From NCBI RefSeq assembly GCF_000423565.1, contig NZ_AUIF01000010.1, forward strand, positions 124,001 through 188,000: 64,000 bases of DNA, in the 5' to 3' direction. Of the stretch, positions 24,747 to 33,468 are shown one piece after another. Source of the DNA: Runella zeae DSM 19591 (GTDB lineage Bacteria > Bacteroidota > Bacteroidia > Cytophagales > Spirosomataceae). The position numbers were made by a program, and so were the translations under genes. The first letter of the stretch is position 1. Every line of letters begins with the position of its first letter. Under the pieces are notes generated by a model that saw nothing but the letters and a program-made list of their open reading frames with translations, was not told the origin of the DNA and made no database searches.

Positions 24747-25970
24747 TTATTTTTCTACAAAATCCAGTTCTTTACCAAAAGTTTCGTCGGTTTTGGTAAG
24801 CGAAAAAAGAGCGATTCCATAACAAATCACGCCTAATAAAGCCGCCCCTGCGAGGGTGCCGAAGGAAGGCTTGAAGCCTTGAAAAGCAAGTGTCATCGGA
24901 ATTGCCATGCCACGCACAACACTCGGCACTGAGGTAGTAGCAGTAGCTCGAAGATTGGTTCCGTACAATTCGGCCACCATCATCAAATACAATCCGATAT
25001 AGCCCGTACACAATCCCGACAAAAAACAGACGACGTACAACCCTACCGCAGTAGAGACATTGCCATACAAATAAACTCCTGCCAAAATAGCTCCACAAAA
25101 CATCAAATACCCAATAGCTTTGCGCCTCGAACGCAGCCATTGGCTCAAAGGCCCACTAAAAAAATCGCCCGCCGTAAGTCCAAAATAAATAAACATGACA
25201 CATTTGCCCGGCGAAATCCCCTCCTCAATCCCCAATGCCTTACCAAACTCGTTGCCAAAAGTGCCTAAAATACCTACCACAAACCAAGTAGGAACGCCTA
25301 TCATAACACAACGCAGGTACTTGATAAATCGCGGCCAAGTACTAAAAAAATACAGGAAATTGCCTCGACTTATCCCCTGCTCTTTCACCTGCAAAAACAA
25401 TCCCGACTCAAAGACCTTAATTCTCAAAAACAATAACATCAACCCCATACCACCTCCCACAAAATAGGCCGTTCGCCAATCAAACCATTCTTGGGTCAAA
25501 TAAGCGACACCCGCCCCCAAATACCCCACGCCCGCCACTAAGGTAGGGCCGAGGCTCCTGATTTCTTTGGGAATAATTTCCGTTACAAGGGTCATCGCCG
25601 CGCCAATCTCTCCAGACAAGCCCATCCCCGCCACAAACCGCAGCAAAGCGTACATATTGGGGTCTTCTACAAATCCGCAGGCGATATTGGCAGTAGAGTA
25701 CATGATAATAGAGCCAAACAAAACAGACAGCCGCCCTTTTTTGTCTCCCACAATTCCCCACAAAATTCCACCCACCAACAAGCCAGCTTGCTGAGAATTG
25801 AAGATAAAAGTGCCAATTTGGGAAACCTCTGCTTCAGAATACCCCAATGACTGCAAACTCGGAACTCGTACGATGCTGAATATTAGCAAATCATATACGT
25901 CCACAAAAAAACCAAGCGCAGAAACAATCACCGGCAATCGAAAAAGCGCGCTGTAAGGAGAGTTTTTCAT
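24747..25970 (-). CDS. MFS transporter, tandem copy 2
   Basis: This 407-residue permease has about twelve hydrophobic segments. The loop 2-3 motif GDKKGRLSVLFGS and the acidic segment FFVDVYDLLIF resemble the metabolite:H symporter branch of the MFS. The loop after helix 4 reads GEIGAAMTLVTEIIPKE. It is clearly paralogous to the gene just upstream and separated from it by 23 bases, so this is a tandem duplication. The substrate is unknown. The neighbouring LytS/LytTR pair may control it. Confidence 0.85.
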   Translation of the reverse strand: MKNSPYSALFRLPVIVSALGFFVDVYDLLIFSIVRVPSLQSLGYSEAEVSQIGTFIFNSQQAGLLVGGILWGIVGDKKGRLSVLFGSIIMYSTANIACGFVEDPNMYALLRFVAGMGLSGEIGAAMTLVTEIIPKEIRSLGPTLVAGVGYLGAGVAYLTQEWFDWRTAYFVGGGMGLMLLFLRIKVFESGLFLQVKEQGISRGNFLYFFSTWPRFIKYLRCVMIGVPTWFVVGILGTFGNEFGKALGIEEGISPGKCVMFIYFGLTAGDFFSGPLSQWLRSRRKAIGYLMFCGAILAGVYLYGNVSTAVGLYVVCFLSGLCTGYIGLYLMMVAELYGTNLRATATTSVPSVVRGMAIPMTLAFQGFKPSFGTLAGAALLGVICYGIALFSLTKTDETFGKELDFVEK

Positions 25971-25993
25971 GAATAATAAGCAGTCCCCGTGAG

Positions 25994-27244
25994 TTAGGAT
26001 TCGATAAAGTCAAGGTCTTTACCGTGGGTTTCGGGCACTGTAAGCGTTGAATAAAACCCTAATACAAAGCAAATAAGCCCCACGATAGCACCTGCATAAA
26101 TCACATCCACAGAAGGTTTGAAATAACCATAAAGCCCTGTCATGAAGATAACTGTTCCGCGCACCATATTGGGAATCGTGGTGGCGGCAGTAGCGCGAAG
26201 GTTAGTACCAAACTGCTCAGCACCAATCGTCACAAACATAGCCCAGTACCCAATGCCGAAGCCCATCGCCAAACAAAGCACATACAGCATTGTGGCTGAT
26301 TTTATGCCCGCAAAAAGATAAATCAAACTAAACACGCCCGCAAAAGCCATCAAAAGTGCCACGGCTTTTTTACGAGAATGAAAATAATGACTGATAAACC
26401 CACTCGCTAAATCACCTCCTGCCAAACCCACATAACACCACATGATAGACAATCCAGGTTTGATGGGTTCTTCTATACCCAAAGCTTTGCCAAATTCATT
26501 GCTGAAAGTAGCCAATATCCCAATCACAAACCACGTAGGCAAGCCAATCCCAATACATTTTAGATACCTTACAAAACGCTCTCCATTGGTAAAGAAAGAT
26601 AAGAAATCGCCTCGGGCAATATGCTTCTGTTCGGTTACACCTTTAAACATCCCCGACTCCACAACGCCAATTCTCAATAATAATAGCCCAATACCAAGCC
26701 CTCCACCTACAAAATAAGCCACTCGCCAATCCCCAAAAACTTCGACCGTAAAATAGGCTACTACCGCTCCGAAAAGCCCAATTCCTGCGACGAGTGATGT
26801 ACCTATGGCTCGTAGTTCTTTGGGCAAAATCTCCGAAACCAAAGTAATCCCCGCGCCAAGTTCCCCTGCCAAACCGATCCCTGCCACAAAACGCAAATAC
26901 TTATAAAGCTCTGTAGCAGGTAAAAAGCTAGTGTCTTGAATAAATCCACAAAGAATATTTGCCACTGAATAGGTCACAATCGAGCCAAACAAAACCGATA
27001 AACGTCCTTTTTTATCGCCCAAAACACCCCACAAAATCCCTCCTAGCAGCAGCCCACCCATCTGCCAATTGAGAATAGATGCCCCTACTTCCGACACTTG
27101 TTGCTCATTGAGTCCCAAATCTTTGAGACTTGGTACCCTTACAATACCAAATAATAATAAATCATAAATATCAACAAAATAGCCAAGTGCGGCCACAATT
27201 ACGGGAAGCCCAAAAAGGGAATTTTGGTTAGAAGGTTTAGACAT
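25994..27244 (-). CDS. MFS transporter, tandem copy 1
   Basis: This 416-residue paralogue of the downstream MFS gene shares GGILWGVLGDKKGRLSVLFG and the YFVDIYDLLLFGIVRVPSL opening. Differences are spread across the protein, so the duplication is not recent. About twelve membrane helices are apparent. It is the first gene of a probable MFS-MFS-VanZ transcript. A terminator-like hairpin separates it from the LytTR regulator gene upstream. Confidence 0.85.
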   Translation of the reverse strand: MSKPSNQNSLFGLPVIVAALGYFVDIYDLLLFGIVRVPSLKDLGLNEQQVSEVGASILNWQMGGLLLGGILWGVLGDKKGRLSVLFGSIVTYSVANILCGFIQDTSFLPATELYKYLRFVAGIGLAGELGAGITLVSEILPKELRAIGTSLVAGIGLFGAVVAYFTVEVFGDWRVAYFVGGGLGIGLLLLRIGVVESGMFKGVTEQKHIARGDFLSFFTNGERFVRYLKCIGIGLPTWFVIGILATFSNEFGKALGIEEPIKPGLSIMWCYVGLAGGDLASGFISHYFHSRKKAVALLMAFAGVFSLIYLFAGIKSATMLYVLCLAMGFGIGYWAMFVTIGAEQFGTNLRATAATTIPNMVRGTVIFMTGLYGYFKPSVDVIYAGAIVGLICFVLGFYSTLTVPETHGKDLDFIES

Positions 27245-27287
27245 TGGTTAAGGGGGTTTTTGATTTTTTGCAATAATAATAAAAAAA

Positions 27288-27317
27288 GCATGGCAGGACT
27301 AAAAATACCCGCCATGC
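27288..27317 (-). terminator. Terminator after the LytTR regulator gene
   Basis: On the minus strand GCATGGC pairs with GCCATGC, extended by an inner GG/CC pair, and is followed by a run of seven T. It ends the regulator transcript before the MFS pair. Confidence 0.82.
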
Positions 27318-27340
27318 TCCGTTTAAGTCGGTATGTTTTT

Positions 27341-28030
27341 TTAATTTTTCGCTAATTGCAAAGGCCCATAATTAGCCCCAATAGGGATAAGTTGTCCATT
27401 TATACTTACCTCATAACGGTCAAATCGCTCTATTTTATCTTTGGCCACAATATAAGAGCGATGAATCCTCACAAACCGCTCGGGCGCAAGCATCGCTTCT
27501 GCTTCACTCATGGTCATGCGAGAAGCTATTTTTTGGTGTTTTGTGACAAACAATACATAATTTCCGCCTGCTTCCAAATACAGAATATCCTCTAGCCTTA
27601 CCCTGACTTGTTCGTATCCATTTTTAACAAAAATACTCTCAGAGGCAGGCGTGAAAGCGGAGGTGCTTAATTCTTTTACTTTAAAAACTTCATGCGCTTT
27701 GGTACAGGCCTTCAAAAAGCGGCTTATGGCAAAAGGCTTGAGTAAATAATCGACCGCGTCGAAATCATAACTCTGCACGGCGTGCTCGGCATAAGCCGTT
27801 GTAAAAATCACCAAGGGAGGATTAGGAAGCGCCCTCAAAAATTCCAAACCAGAAATATCGGGCATTTTGATGTCCAAAAACAGAAGGTCAACGGGTTCTT
27901 TTTGAAGAAAATCCAGTGCCTCAAAAGCATCTTGGAAGGTAGCTTTCAAATCAAGGAAAGGGACTTTTTCGGCAAAAACCCGCACAATATCCAACGCTTT
28001 TGGCTCATCATCAATAGCAACAGCAATCAT
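27341..28030 (-). CDS. LytTR-family response regulator
   Basis: This 229-residue regulator has a receiver domain at about 1-115 with acidic pair Asp7-Asp8 and phosphoacceptor Asp53 (FLDIKMPDISG). A LytTR DNA-binding domain lies at about 130-229 (IFVKNGYEQVRVRLEDILYL and FVRIHRSYIVAKDKI). ATG 28030 is preferred; an upstream TTG at 28045 would add five residues. It is partnered with the LytS-type kinase encoded upstream on the same strand. The MFS genes downstream are plausible targets, by analogy with LytS/LytTR pairs that control transporters in enterobacteria. Confidence 0.9.
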   Translation of the reverse strand: MIAVAIDDEPKALDIVRVFAEKVPFLDLKATFQDAFEALDFLQKEPVDLLFLDIKMPDISGLEFLRALPNPPLVIFTTAYAEHAVQSYDFDAVDYLLKPFAISRFLKACTKAHEVFKVKELSTSAFTPASESIFVKNGYEQVRVRLEDILYLEAGGNYVLFVTKHQKIASRMTMSEAEAMLAPERFVRIHRSYIVAKDKIERFDRYEVSINGQLIPIGANYGPLQLAKN

Positions 28031-28111
28031 ACATTTTTCTTTCAATAGTATAAAAACAGAGGAACAAAGTACCCCTTAAAACGAATAAATTTACTTAAAT
28101 ATAAAAATAAA

Positions 28112-28131
28112 CACGCTCTCAGAAAAGCGTG
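28112..28131 (-). terminator. Hairpin between the kinase and regulator genes
   Basis: The arms CACGCT and AGCGTG (G-C-rich, small loop) are followed on the minus strand by a T-rich stretch. It could terminate or attenuate the kinase transcript before the regulator gene. Confidence 0.55.
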
Positions 28132-28144
28132 GTTATCTATACTA

Positions 28145-29743
28145 TCAAGTCATTTCATTATACTTAACTAACACTGGATCCAGTTTTTTTCGCTTTCTTT
28201 TTCCTCGAAAATCAATCACCAAATGCACCGAAAACTCTTTTTCGGTCTGATGAATCAAAAGCTGATGGGTATGAGGATAAAGCAACTCTAATCTTTTTTT
28301 GACATTGACTAGCCCAATCCCCGATGAATGTTTCTCGGGGTCTTGGTCGTGGCGAGGGTGCAGGCTATTATGAACCTTGAAATGCAAGCTCTCACTATCA
28401 CAATTCAGCTTTATAAAAATCCAAGATTGATTGCGTAGGCTTATGCCATGTTTGAAAGCATTTTCGACAAACGGAATCAGCATCATAGGTGCTACCGACT
28501 TTAAGCAAAGCGAATCATCTAAATCAATTTTGAGTTCAAATTTATCGGACTCCGAAATTCTAAGCCTTTGTAAATCAATGTAGTTGCGCAGGTATTGCAC
28601 TTCTTGTCTAATGTCAATTTGGTCTTGGTTGTTTTCGTGCATCATAAACCTCATCATATCAGCCAATTGCTGAATCCCCAACGACGTTTTTTCGGCTTTT
28701 TCTTCAATAGCCGTCGCATACAGTGTATTCATGGCGTTGAACAAAAAATGAGGGTTAATCTGCGCCCTTAGCGCCGAGAGTTCAGCCTGATTGCGACTCA
28801 AGTTTACTTCTAGGGGTTTTATCAGCAACTGCCGAATAATCGTCACCACCACGGCCCCTGCCAACGATATAGACCAAAAGGCAAACACATCATCGGCTCC
28901 TACCGAATACATGAAATAATAAATTCGACGATAGCCATTCAAAATATTGAAGAATTGAGAAAAAATAAGCGCGCCAAAACTACTCACTAAGCTAACTACC
29001 AAAACAAAAATTTGCTTAGGTCTGAGATCTGTGCGCTTGGTGCGAAAAGGCCATTCTATCAGTTGATTATGAAACAAATACGCATGAATAAAAGCCCCTT
29101 GAATCCAAAGCAATAGTACTGCCTGTCCGCTGTTATTTCGTAAAAACCCAAAGGCCAACACTACCCAAAAGCCCAAAATCGCTAACCAGCTTCCCTCTTC
29201 CATGACTTTGGTTTGTTGGCTTTTTTGGTCATTCGATAGTTGTAAAGTCCACTGATACATTTGTGATAAAATGGTGTAAGCGGATAATATCGCAAAAAAC
29301 GCCACGGCCTTCACAACCACGTACAACAATCTATAATTAGATACTACTTTAGCTCCAATAATTTGATAATTACTGTCTTGCCGCAATGCAAGTTCTTTGC
29401 TAAAGTACAAGTAATTCCAAACGCCAGTCAGTAAAAAAACACCTATCAGCCCCCAAAAAGCCAATAAATGAAATGGTTTTTGGGGCCAAAAACGAGGAAA
29501 AATGACATTGTTTAGCACATACCAACAGCCATAGGTAGTAAGAAAAACGCTTATTAAGGGCCAGCAGCCATTTTGCCACCAATTGTACCGCAAAAAGATA
29601 CGTTCTTCTTCCAAACCGTCGATACGTACCAATATTTGAGCATAATGACTGTAATTGTCAGCAATCAGAATAATCAAAAATAAAAGGGCGAGTGAGGTAA
29701 TAAACCAAAACTCAATTTGACGGAAGCGGGCGAGTGTAATCAT
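28145..29743 (-). CDS. LytS/YehU-type sensor histidine kinase
   Basis: This 532-residue membrane kinase has several hydrophobic segments in the first 300 residues. A His_kinase (PF06580-type) domain follows with the phosphorylated His332 in INPHFLFNAMNTLYA. The N-box is at MMLIPFVENAFKHGI and the glycine box at GIGLVNVKKRLELLY. It signals to the LytTR regulator encoded next. The stimulus is unknown; no extracellular ligand domain of a recognised family is visible between the helices. Confidence 0.9.
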   Translation of the reverse strand: MITLARFRQIEFWFITSLALLFLIILIADNYSHYAQILVRIDGLEEERIFLRYNWWQNGCWPLISVFLTTYGCWYVLNNVIFPRFWPQKPFHLLAFWGLIGVFLLTGVWNYLYFSKELALRQDSNYQIIGAKVVSNYRLLYVVVKAVAFFAILSAYTILSQMYQWTLQLSNDQKSQQTKVMEEGSWLAILGFWVVLAFGFLRNNSGQAVLLLWIQGAFIHAYLFHNQLIEWPFRTKRTDLRPKQIFVLVVSLVSSFGALIFSQFFNILNGYRRIYYFMYSVGADDVFAFWSISLAGAVVVTIIRQLLIKPLEVNLSRNQAELSALRAQINPHFLFNAMNTLYATAIEEKAEKTSLGIQQLADMMRFMMHENNQDQIDIRQEVQYLRNYIDLQRLRISESDKFELKIDLDDSLCLKSVAPMMLIPFVENAFKHGISLRNQSWIFIKLNCDSESLHFKVHNSLHPRHDQDPEKHSSGIGLVNVKKRLELLYPHTHQLLIHQTEKEFSVHLVIDFRGKRKRKKLDPVLVKYNEMT

Positions 29744-29916
29744 AGTACAAAAAAGGCTATCTTTAGGTTAGACAATCCAAAAATACCCGAAAGCCCAAGC
29801 GATGTGGAAAATCTGTGACGAATCCCTCAAAAAATGGGATGATTTACAACGAAATATTTCTATAAAGCGTCTTATAAAACAAATACTCTCGTATAGCCAC
29901 AAAAACGCGTCATGAT

Positions 29917-30336
29917 ATGAAAACAATTTTTTACTTTTTGATTTTTGTAGTGACCCTTGGTTGTAAAGAAACTCATATTCCAGCCCCTCTTTTGAAGCCT
30001 TTGGTAGGGAAGTGGCGCTTGGTAGCCAATGAGTACCTCGAAAACGGACAAAAAATATGGCGCAATGCTGGCAAGCAATCCTACGTTATTTCTTTCCGTT
30101 TTGACGGAGTCATTTTACAAGAAGACGACCTACCTGTTTGCTGCGGCCCTATTTCTCTTAATATCAACGGAGAAAACTACAAAATCACTCCACAGGAAAA
30201 TTTACCCGTGAATCCCACCTGTTTTTTAGTAGATTGTATCGGTTGTGATGTATGGGATATTGCCCTCACCGATGATTCTTTCATCTTGGATGTATGTAAA
30301 ATCGGCGCAAGGAGCAAATTTGAGCGTGTCCCTTAA
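29917..30336 (+). CDS. Small lipoprotein with lipocalin-like opening
   Basis: This 139-residue protein has a lipoprotein signal ending in the lipobox VTLGC, with acylated Cys16. The mature protein opens PLLKPLVGKWRLVANEYLEN, which resembles the first strand of lipocalin-like domains in Bacteroidota. It contains six further Cys residues, including CC at about 91-92 and DCIGCD, that could form disulfides or bind metal. The function is unknown. The stop lies four bases from the convergent neighbour's stop. Confidence 0.72.
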   Translation: MKTIFYFLIFVVTLGCKETHIPAPLLKPLVGKWRLVANEYLENGQKIWRNAGKQSYVISFRFDGVILQEDDLPVCCGPISLNINGENYKITPQENLPVNPTCFLVDCIGCDVWDIALTDDSFILDVCKIGARSKFERVP

Positions 30337-30340
30337 AAAC

Positions 30341-31264
30341 TTAAGCAAGTGGGATTTGGGTTTCTTTGGCCACTTTCATTACATACCCTCGTGCTTCGTC
30401 GTACTCTTCGGGAGTACGTAGGTGTTCAAGCATCAATGGTACCGGGCGCGGGAGCGCAGTTACGTTACGCAGGTACGCCACATAGTCCATTCCACCGCGA
30501 CCAGGCATGGTTTCTGCAAAATGCACATCTTTGCCTACCACGTCTTTGGCATGACAAGACACAATCCACTTCCCGAGTTTTTTGAAAGTATCGTTGATAA
30601 GGGCCGTATTGTTGTAAAAACGCTCGGGAGAGTTGATAATATTGGCAATATCCACATGAGCCGCAAAAGCAGACCGATCAATGGCTTTGATAAATCGCAA
30701 GCACGAATCGGCATCGTTGGGTAAACTCCAGCCCATCATTTCTAAAGAGAACTTAGCACTTTTGGGTTTGACGGCATCTATCACCTTACGGCAGTTTTCG
30801 ACCGTTGCCTCAAAAAATTCTTTGGTGAGATTGCGCGCATCGGGGCCATCCCAGCTTTTGGGATTGTACGAACCTGCAATATCGATACAAGTCAAAGCCC
30901 CTATTTCTTCGGCCAAAGCTAAGCGTTCGGTCACATAATCGAGATTTTTCTTTCTTTTTTGAGCATCTGCATCGAGCATATTCACCCACGCTCCTACTTC
31001 AGCAATCATTACGTTTTCGGCGGCAAAAGCCTTACGCAACGCTGCTATTCGGTCGGTCTCTTTCAATTCCACTTTGGGTACATAGGCCGCACTGTATCCC
31101 AATCTCCGGTGCTCTTTGGCTAGTTCGACGGGGTCTTCTGTTTTGAGAAAAATAGGCCCACCTAGTCGCAGTGCTTGCCCTGTGCCCTTCATAGATGGCA
31201 ATAAAGCCCCCCCTGCAATCATACTTGAAGATTGTAAAAAAACACGACGCGAAATTGATTTCAT
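30341..31264 (-). CDS. Tat-exported sugar phosphate isomerase/epimerase-like protein
   Basis: This 307-residue protein has a twin-arginine signal (SRRVFLQSSSMIAGGALLPS, Arg6-Arg7). The mature part is a TIM-barrel of the xylose-isomerase/AP-endonuclease-2 family. Likely metal ligands are in ALTCIDIAGSYN, SLEMMGWSLP, AAHVDIANI, VSCHAKDV and the C-terminal LMLEHL. Such exported forms are frequent in Cytophagales and often act on sugars or inositols, but the substrate here is unknown. It has no obvious operon partner; the PurF-like gene upstream ends in its own terminator. Confidence 0.83.
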   Translation of the reverse strand: MKSISRRVFLQSSSMIAGGALLPSMKGTGQALRLGGPIFLKTEDPVELAKEHRRLGYSAAYVPKVELKETDRIAALRKAFAAENVMIAEVGAWVNMLDADAQKRKKNLDYVTERLALAEEIGALTCIDIAGSYNPKSWDGPDARNLTKEFFEATVENCRKVIDAVKPKSAKFSLEMMGWSLPNDADSCLRFIKAIDRSAFAAHVDIANIINSPERFYNNTALINDTFKKLGKWIVSCHAKDVVGKDVHFAETMPGRGGMDYVAYLRNVTALPRPVPLMLEHLRTPEEYDEARGYVMKVAKETQIPLA

Positions 31265-31341
31265 AAAGATACATTTGAGACCTATTGTAGAAGCCTACAA
31301 ACATTGATTTATAACCAATTTTCTGGTATATAAGCAAAAAA

Positions 31342-31374
31342 AATCCGGCTAAAGCTTTGACTTTTAGCCGGATT
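31342..31374 (-). terminator. Terminator after the PurF-like gene
   Basis: A perfect 12-bp stem (AATCCGGCTAAA with TTTAGCCGGATT) has a nine-base loop and is followed on the minus strand by a run of T. Confidence 0.88.
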
Positions 31375-31392
31375 AAACAAAAAAAGTTTTTA

Positions 31393-33300
31393 TTAATAAG
31401 CTCTTACAATGCCTCTACCTTCGTAGAAGTTGACGTAAGCTTTGTTTACTACTCGATTGCCACCAGGAGTGGGATAATTACCCGTAAAATACCAGTCTCC
31501 GCTGTGATTGGGACAAGCCTCATGGAGGTTTTCCACTGTTTGAAAAATAATAGATAGTTCAGCCTTCAAATCTTTAGGGCGTACTATCTCCGCTACTTTT
31601 CGAGATACTTCGTCGGGTGTGAAACGGTCAAACAATGCCTTCACAAAATTTTGCTGAGTAGCATTGCCAGTCTCCAACGAAGCCACACATTGGGCATACA
31701 CTTCGTCGCGAAGATTATCTAAACCTCTTTCTTTTAGGAGCTGTAAAGCCGCTCTAAACGCCACAAAATCTTTGACTTTAGACATATCGATACCGTAGCA
31801 ATCGGGGTAGCGAATTTGCGGAGCTGACGATACAATCACGATTTTTTTAGGTCCAAGTCGGTCGAGCAAGCGTAAGATACTTTTCTCTAGAGTAGTACCT
31901 CTTACGATAGAGTCATCTACTACCACAATCGTATCTACTCCTTTTCTGACTACTTCGTACGTCATATCATACACGTGCGATACCATTTCTTCGCGAGCGT
32001 CGTCGTTGGTGATAAACGTCCGCTGCTTTACATCTTTCGACACCAGTTTTTCGATACGGGGCCGGAACGAAAGCACTTTCTCCAATTCTTCGGGAGAAAG
32101 GTCTCGGTTGAGGATTGCACTTTTACGCTGTTTTGCCAAATAGTCTTCCAAACCTTCGATAAGTCCAAAAAATGCGGTTTCGGCGGTATTGGGGATATAC
32201 GAAAAAACAGTGTTTTCAAGATCGTAATCTACCTCCTCCAAAATTTGAGGAATCAATAATTTACCGAGCATCTTGCGCTCATGATAAATATCAGGGTCAG
32301 AAGCACGGGAGAAATAAATACGCTCAAAACTACACGAACGTTTTTCGAGTGGTTTCAATATCTGGTGTTGGTCATACTCACCATATTTGTCAATAATAAG
32401 GGCATGACCAGGATTAATCTCCTTAATATCAGCATAATTGGCATTGAACGCCGCTTTGATAGCGGGCTTTTCGGAAGCCACTACTACCACTTCATCATCG
32501 GCATAATAATAAGCCGGGCGAATACCCGAAGGGTCTCTTACCACAAAAGCCTGTCCTGAGCCTGTCATACCACACATCGCAAAGCCGCCATCAAAATCGC
32601 GGCAAGAGCGGTGAAGTACGCGTACCATATCCATATTGTCTTCAATGACATCCGACAAATCTGGATTTTCGTAGATTCCTTTGAAACGGTCAAAAACGCG
32701 TTGGTTTTCTTCGTCCAAGAAATGCCCGATTTTTTCCATCACCGTGACCGTATCTACACGGTCTTTGGGATGCTGACCTAATGACACCAACTTGTCGAAA
32801 AGTGAATCAACATTGGTCATGTTGAAGTTTCCGGCTACTACCAGATTGCGACTACGCCAGCTATTTTGGCGCAACATCGGATGGCAGTTTTCGATTTCGT
32901 TGGCACCGTGGGTCCCATAACGCAAGTGTCCAAGCCAAACCTCGCCCGTAAAAGCAACGTTTTCTTGTAACCACTTGGCATCGTAGCGAAGATCTTTGTC
33001 ATCGCCTTTGAGTTCTTTGAAGGCTTTTTTGAATTTCTTCTGAACCTTCTTAAAAATCTCTGCCACAGGTTGCTGATCAACCGACCGATACCGACTGATA
33101 TAGCGGTGTCCGGGCGGGACTTCCAGCTTGATGTTGGCAACACCCGCGCCATCTTGGCCTCGGTTGACTTGCTTTTCCATCAAAGTGTGCAACTTATAAA
33201 CTGCGTAGAGGGGTGTGCCGTACTTGTCAATATAATATTGAAACGGCTTGCGGAGTCGAATGAGGGCGATACCGCATTCGTGCTTTATGACGTCGCTCAT
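31393..33300 (-). CDS. Long amidophosphoribosyltransferase-like protein
   Basis: This 635-residue homologue of PurF, the first enzyme of purine synthesis, has an N-terminal glutaminase domain. Cys9 (HECGIALIRL) would be the nucleophile if the first eight residues are removed. Other glutaminase signatures are NRGQDGAG, LGHLRYGTHG and DPSGIRPAYYY. The phosphoribosyltransferase loop is VVVDDSIVRGTT starting near 459. It is longer than the usual 470-510 residues, with extra Lys-rich and acidic insertions near 75-110 and 180-220. It may be a dedicated purF paralogue of Bacteroidota; whether it does the classical reaction is uncertain. Confidence 0.82.
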   Translation of the reverse strand: MSDVIKHECGIALIRLRKPFQYYIDKYGTPLYAVYKLHTLMEKQVNRGQDGAGVANIKLEVPPGHRYISRYRSVDQQPVAEIFKKVQKKFKKAFKELKGDDKDLRYDAKWLQENVAFTGEVWLGHLRYGTHGANEIENCHPMLRQNSWRSRNLVVAGNFNMTNVDSLFDKLVSLGQHPKDRVDTVTVMEKIGHFLDEENQRVFDRFKGIYENPDLSDVIEDNMDMVRVLHRSCRDFDGGFAMCGMTGSGQAFVVRDPSGIRPAYYYADDEVVVVASEKPAIKAAFNANYADIKEINPGHALIIDKYGEYDQHQILKPLEKRSCSFERIYFSRASDPDIYHERKMLGKLLIPQILEEVDYDLENTVFSYIPNTAETAFFGLIEGLEDYLAKQRKSAILNRDLSPEELEKVLSFRPRIEKLVSKDVKQRTFITNDDAREEMVSHVYDMTYEVVRKGVDTIVVVDDSIVRGTTLEKSILRLLDRLGPKKIVIVSSAPQIRYPDCYGIDMSKVKDFVAFRAALQLLKERGLDNLRDEVYAQCVASLETGNATQQNFVKALFDRFTPDEVSRKVAEIVRPKDLKAELSIIFQTVENLHEACPNHSGDWYFTGNYPTPGGNRVVNKAYVNFYEGRGIVRAY

Positions 33301-33334
33301 CAGGGAGTATGAAGTGTGTGACGATTTGTTAACA

Positions 33335-33342
33335 CAAAGTTA
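33335..33342 (-). promoter_or_regulatory. Candidate -7 box for the PurF-like gene
   Basis: On the minus strand TAACTTTG lies 34 bases before the ATG at 33300. A TTTTG lies 13 bases further upstream, closer than usual, so only the -7 box is convincing. Confidence 0.45.
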
Positions 33343-33468
33343 AGAAATCCGATTCCAAAACTTCATGTTAAATTTTAAGAAAGTTTATATCCAAAACATT
33401 AAACTCCTGTATTACAACCCATTAAACCCTAAAAAGTTTATTAAAAAAATTAAATAAAATCCTCTACC

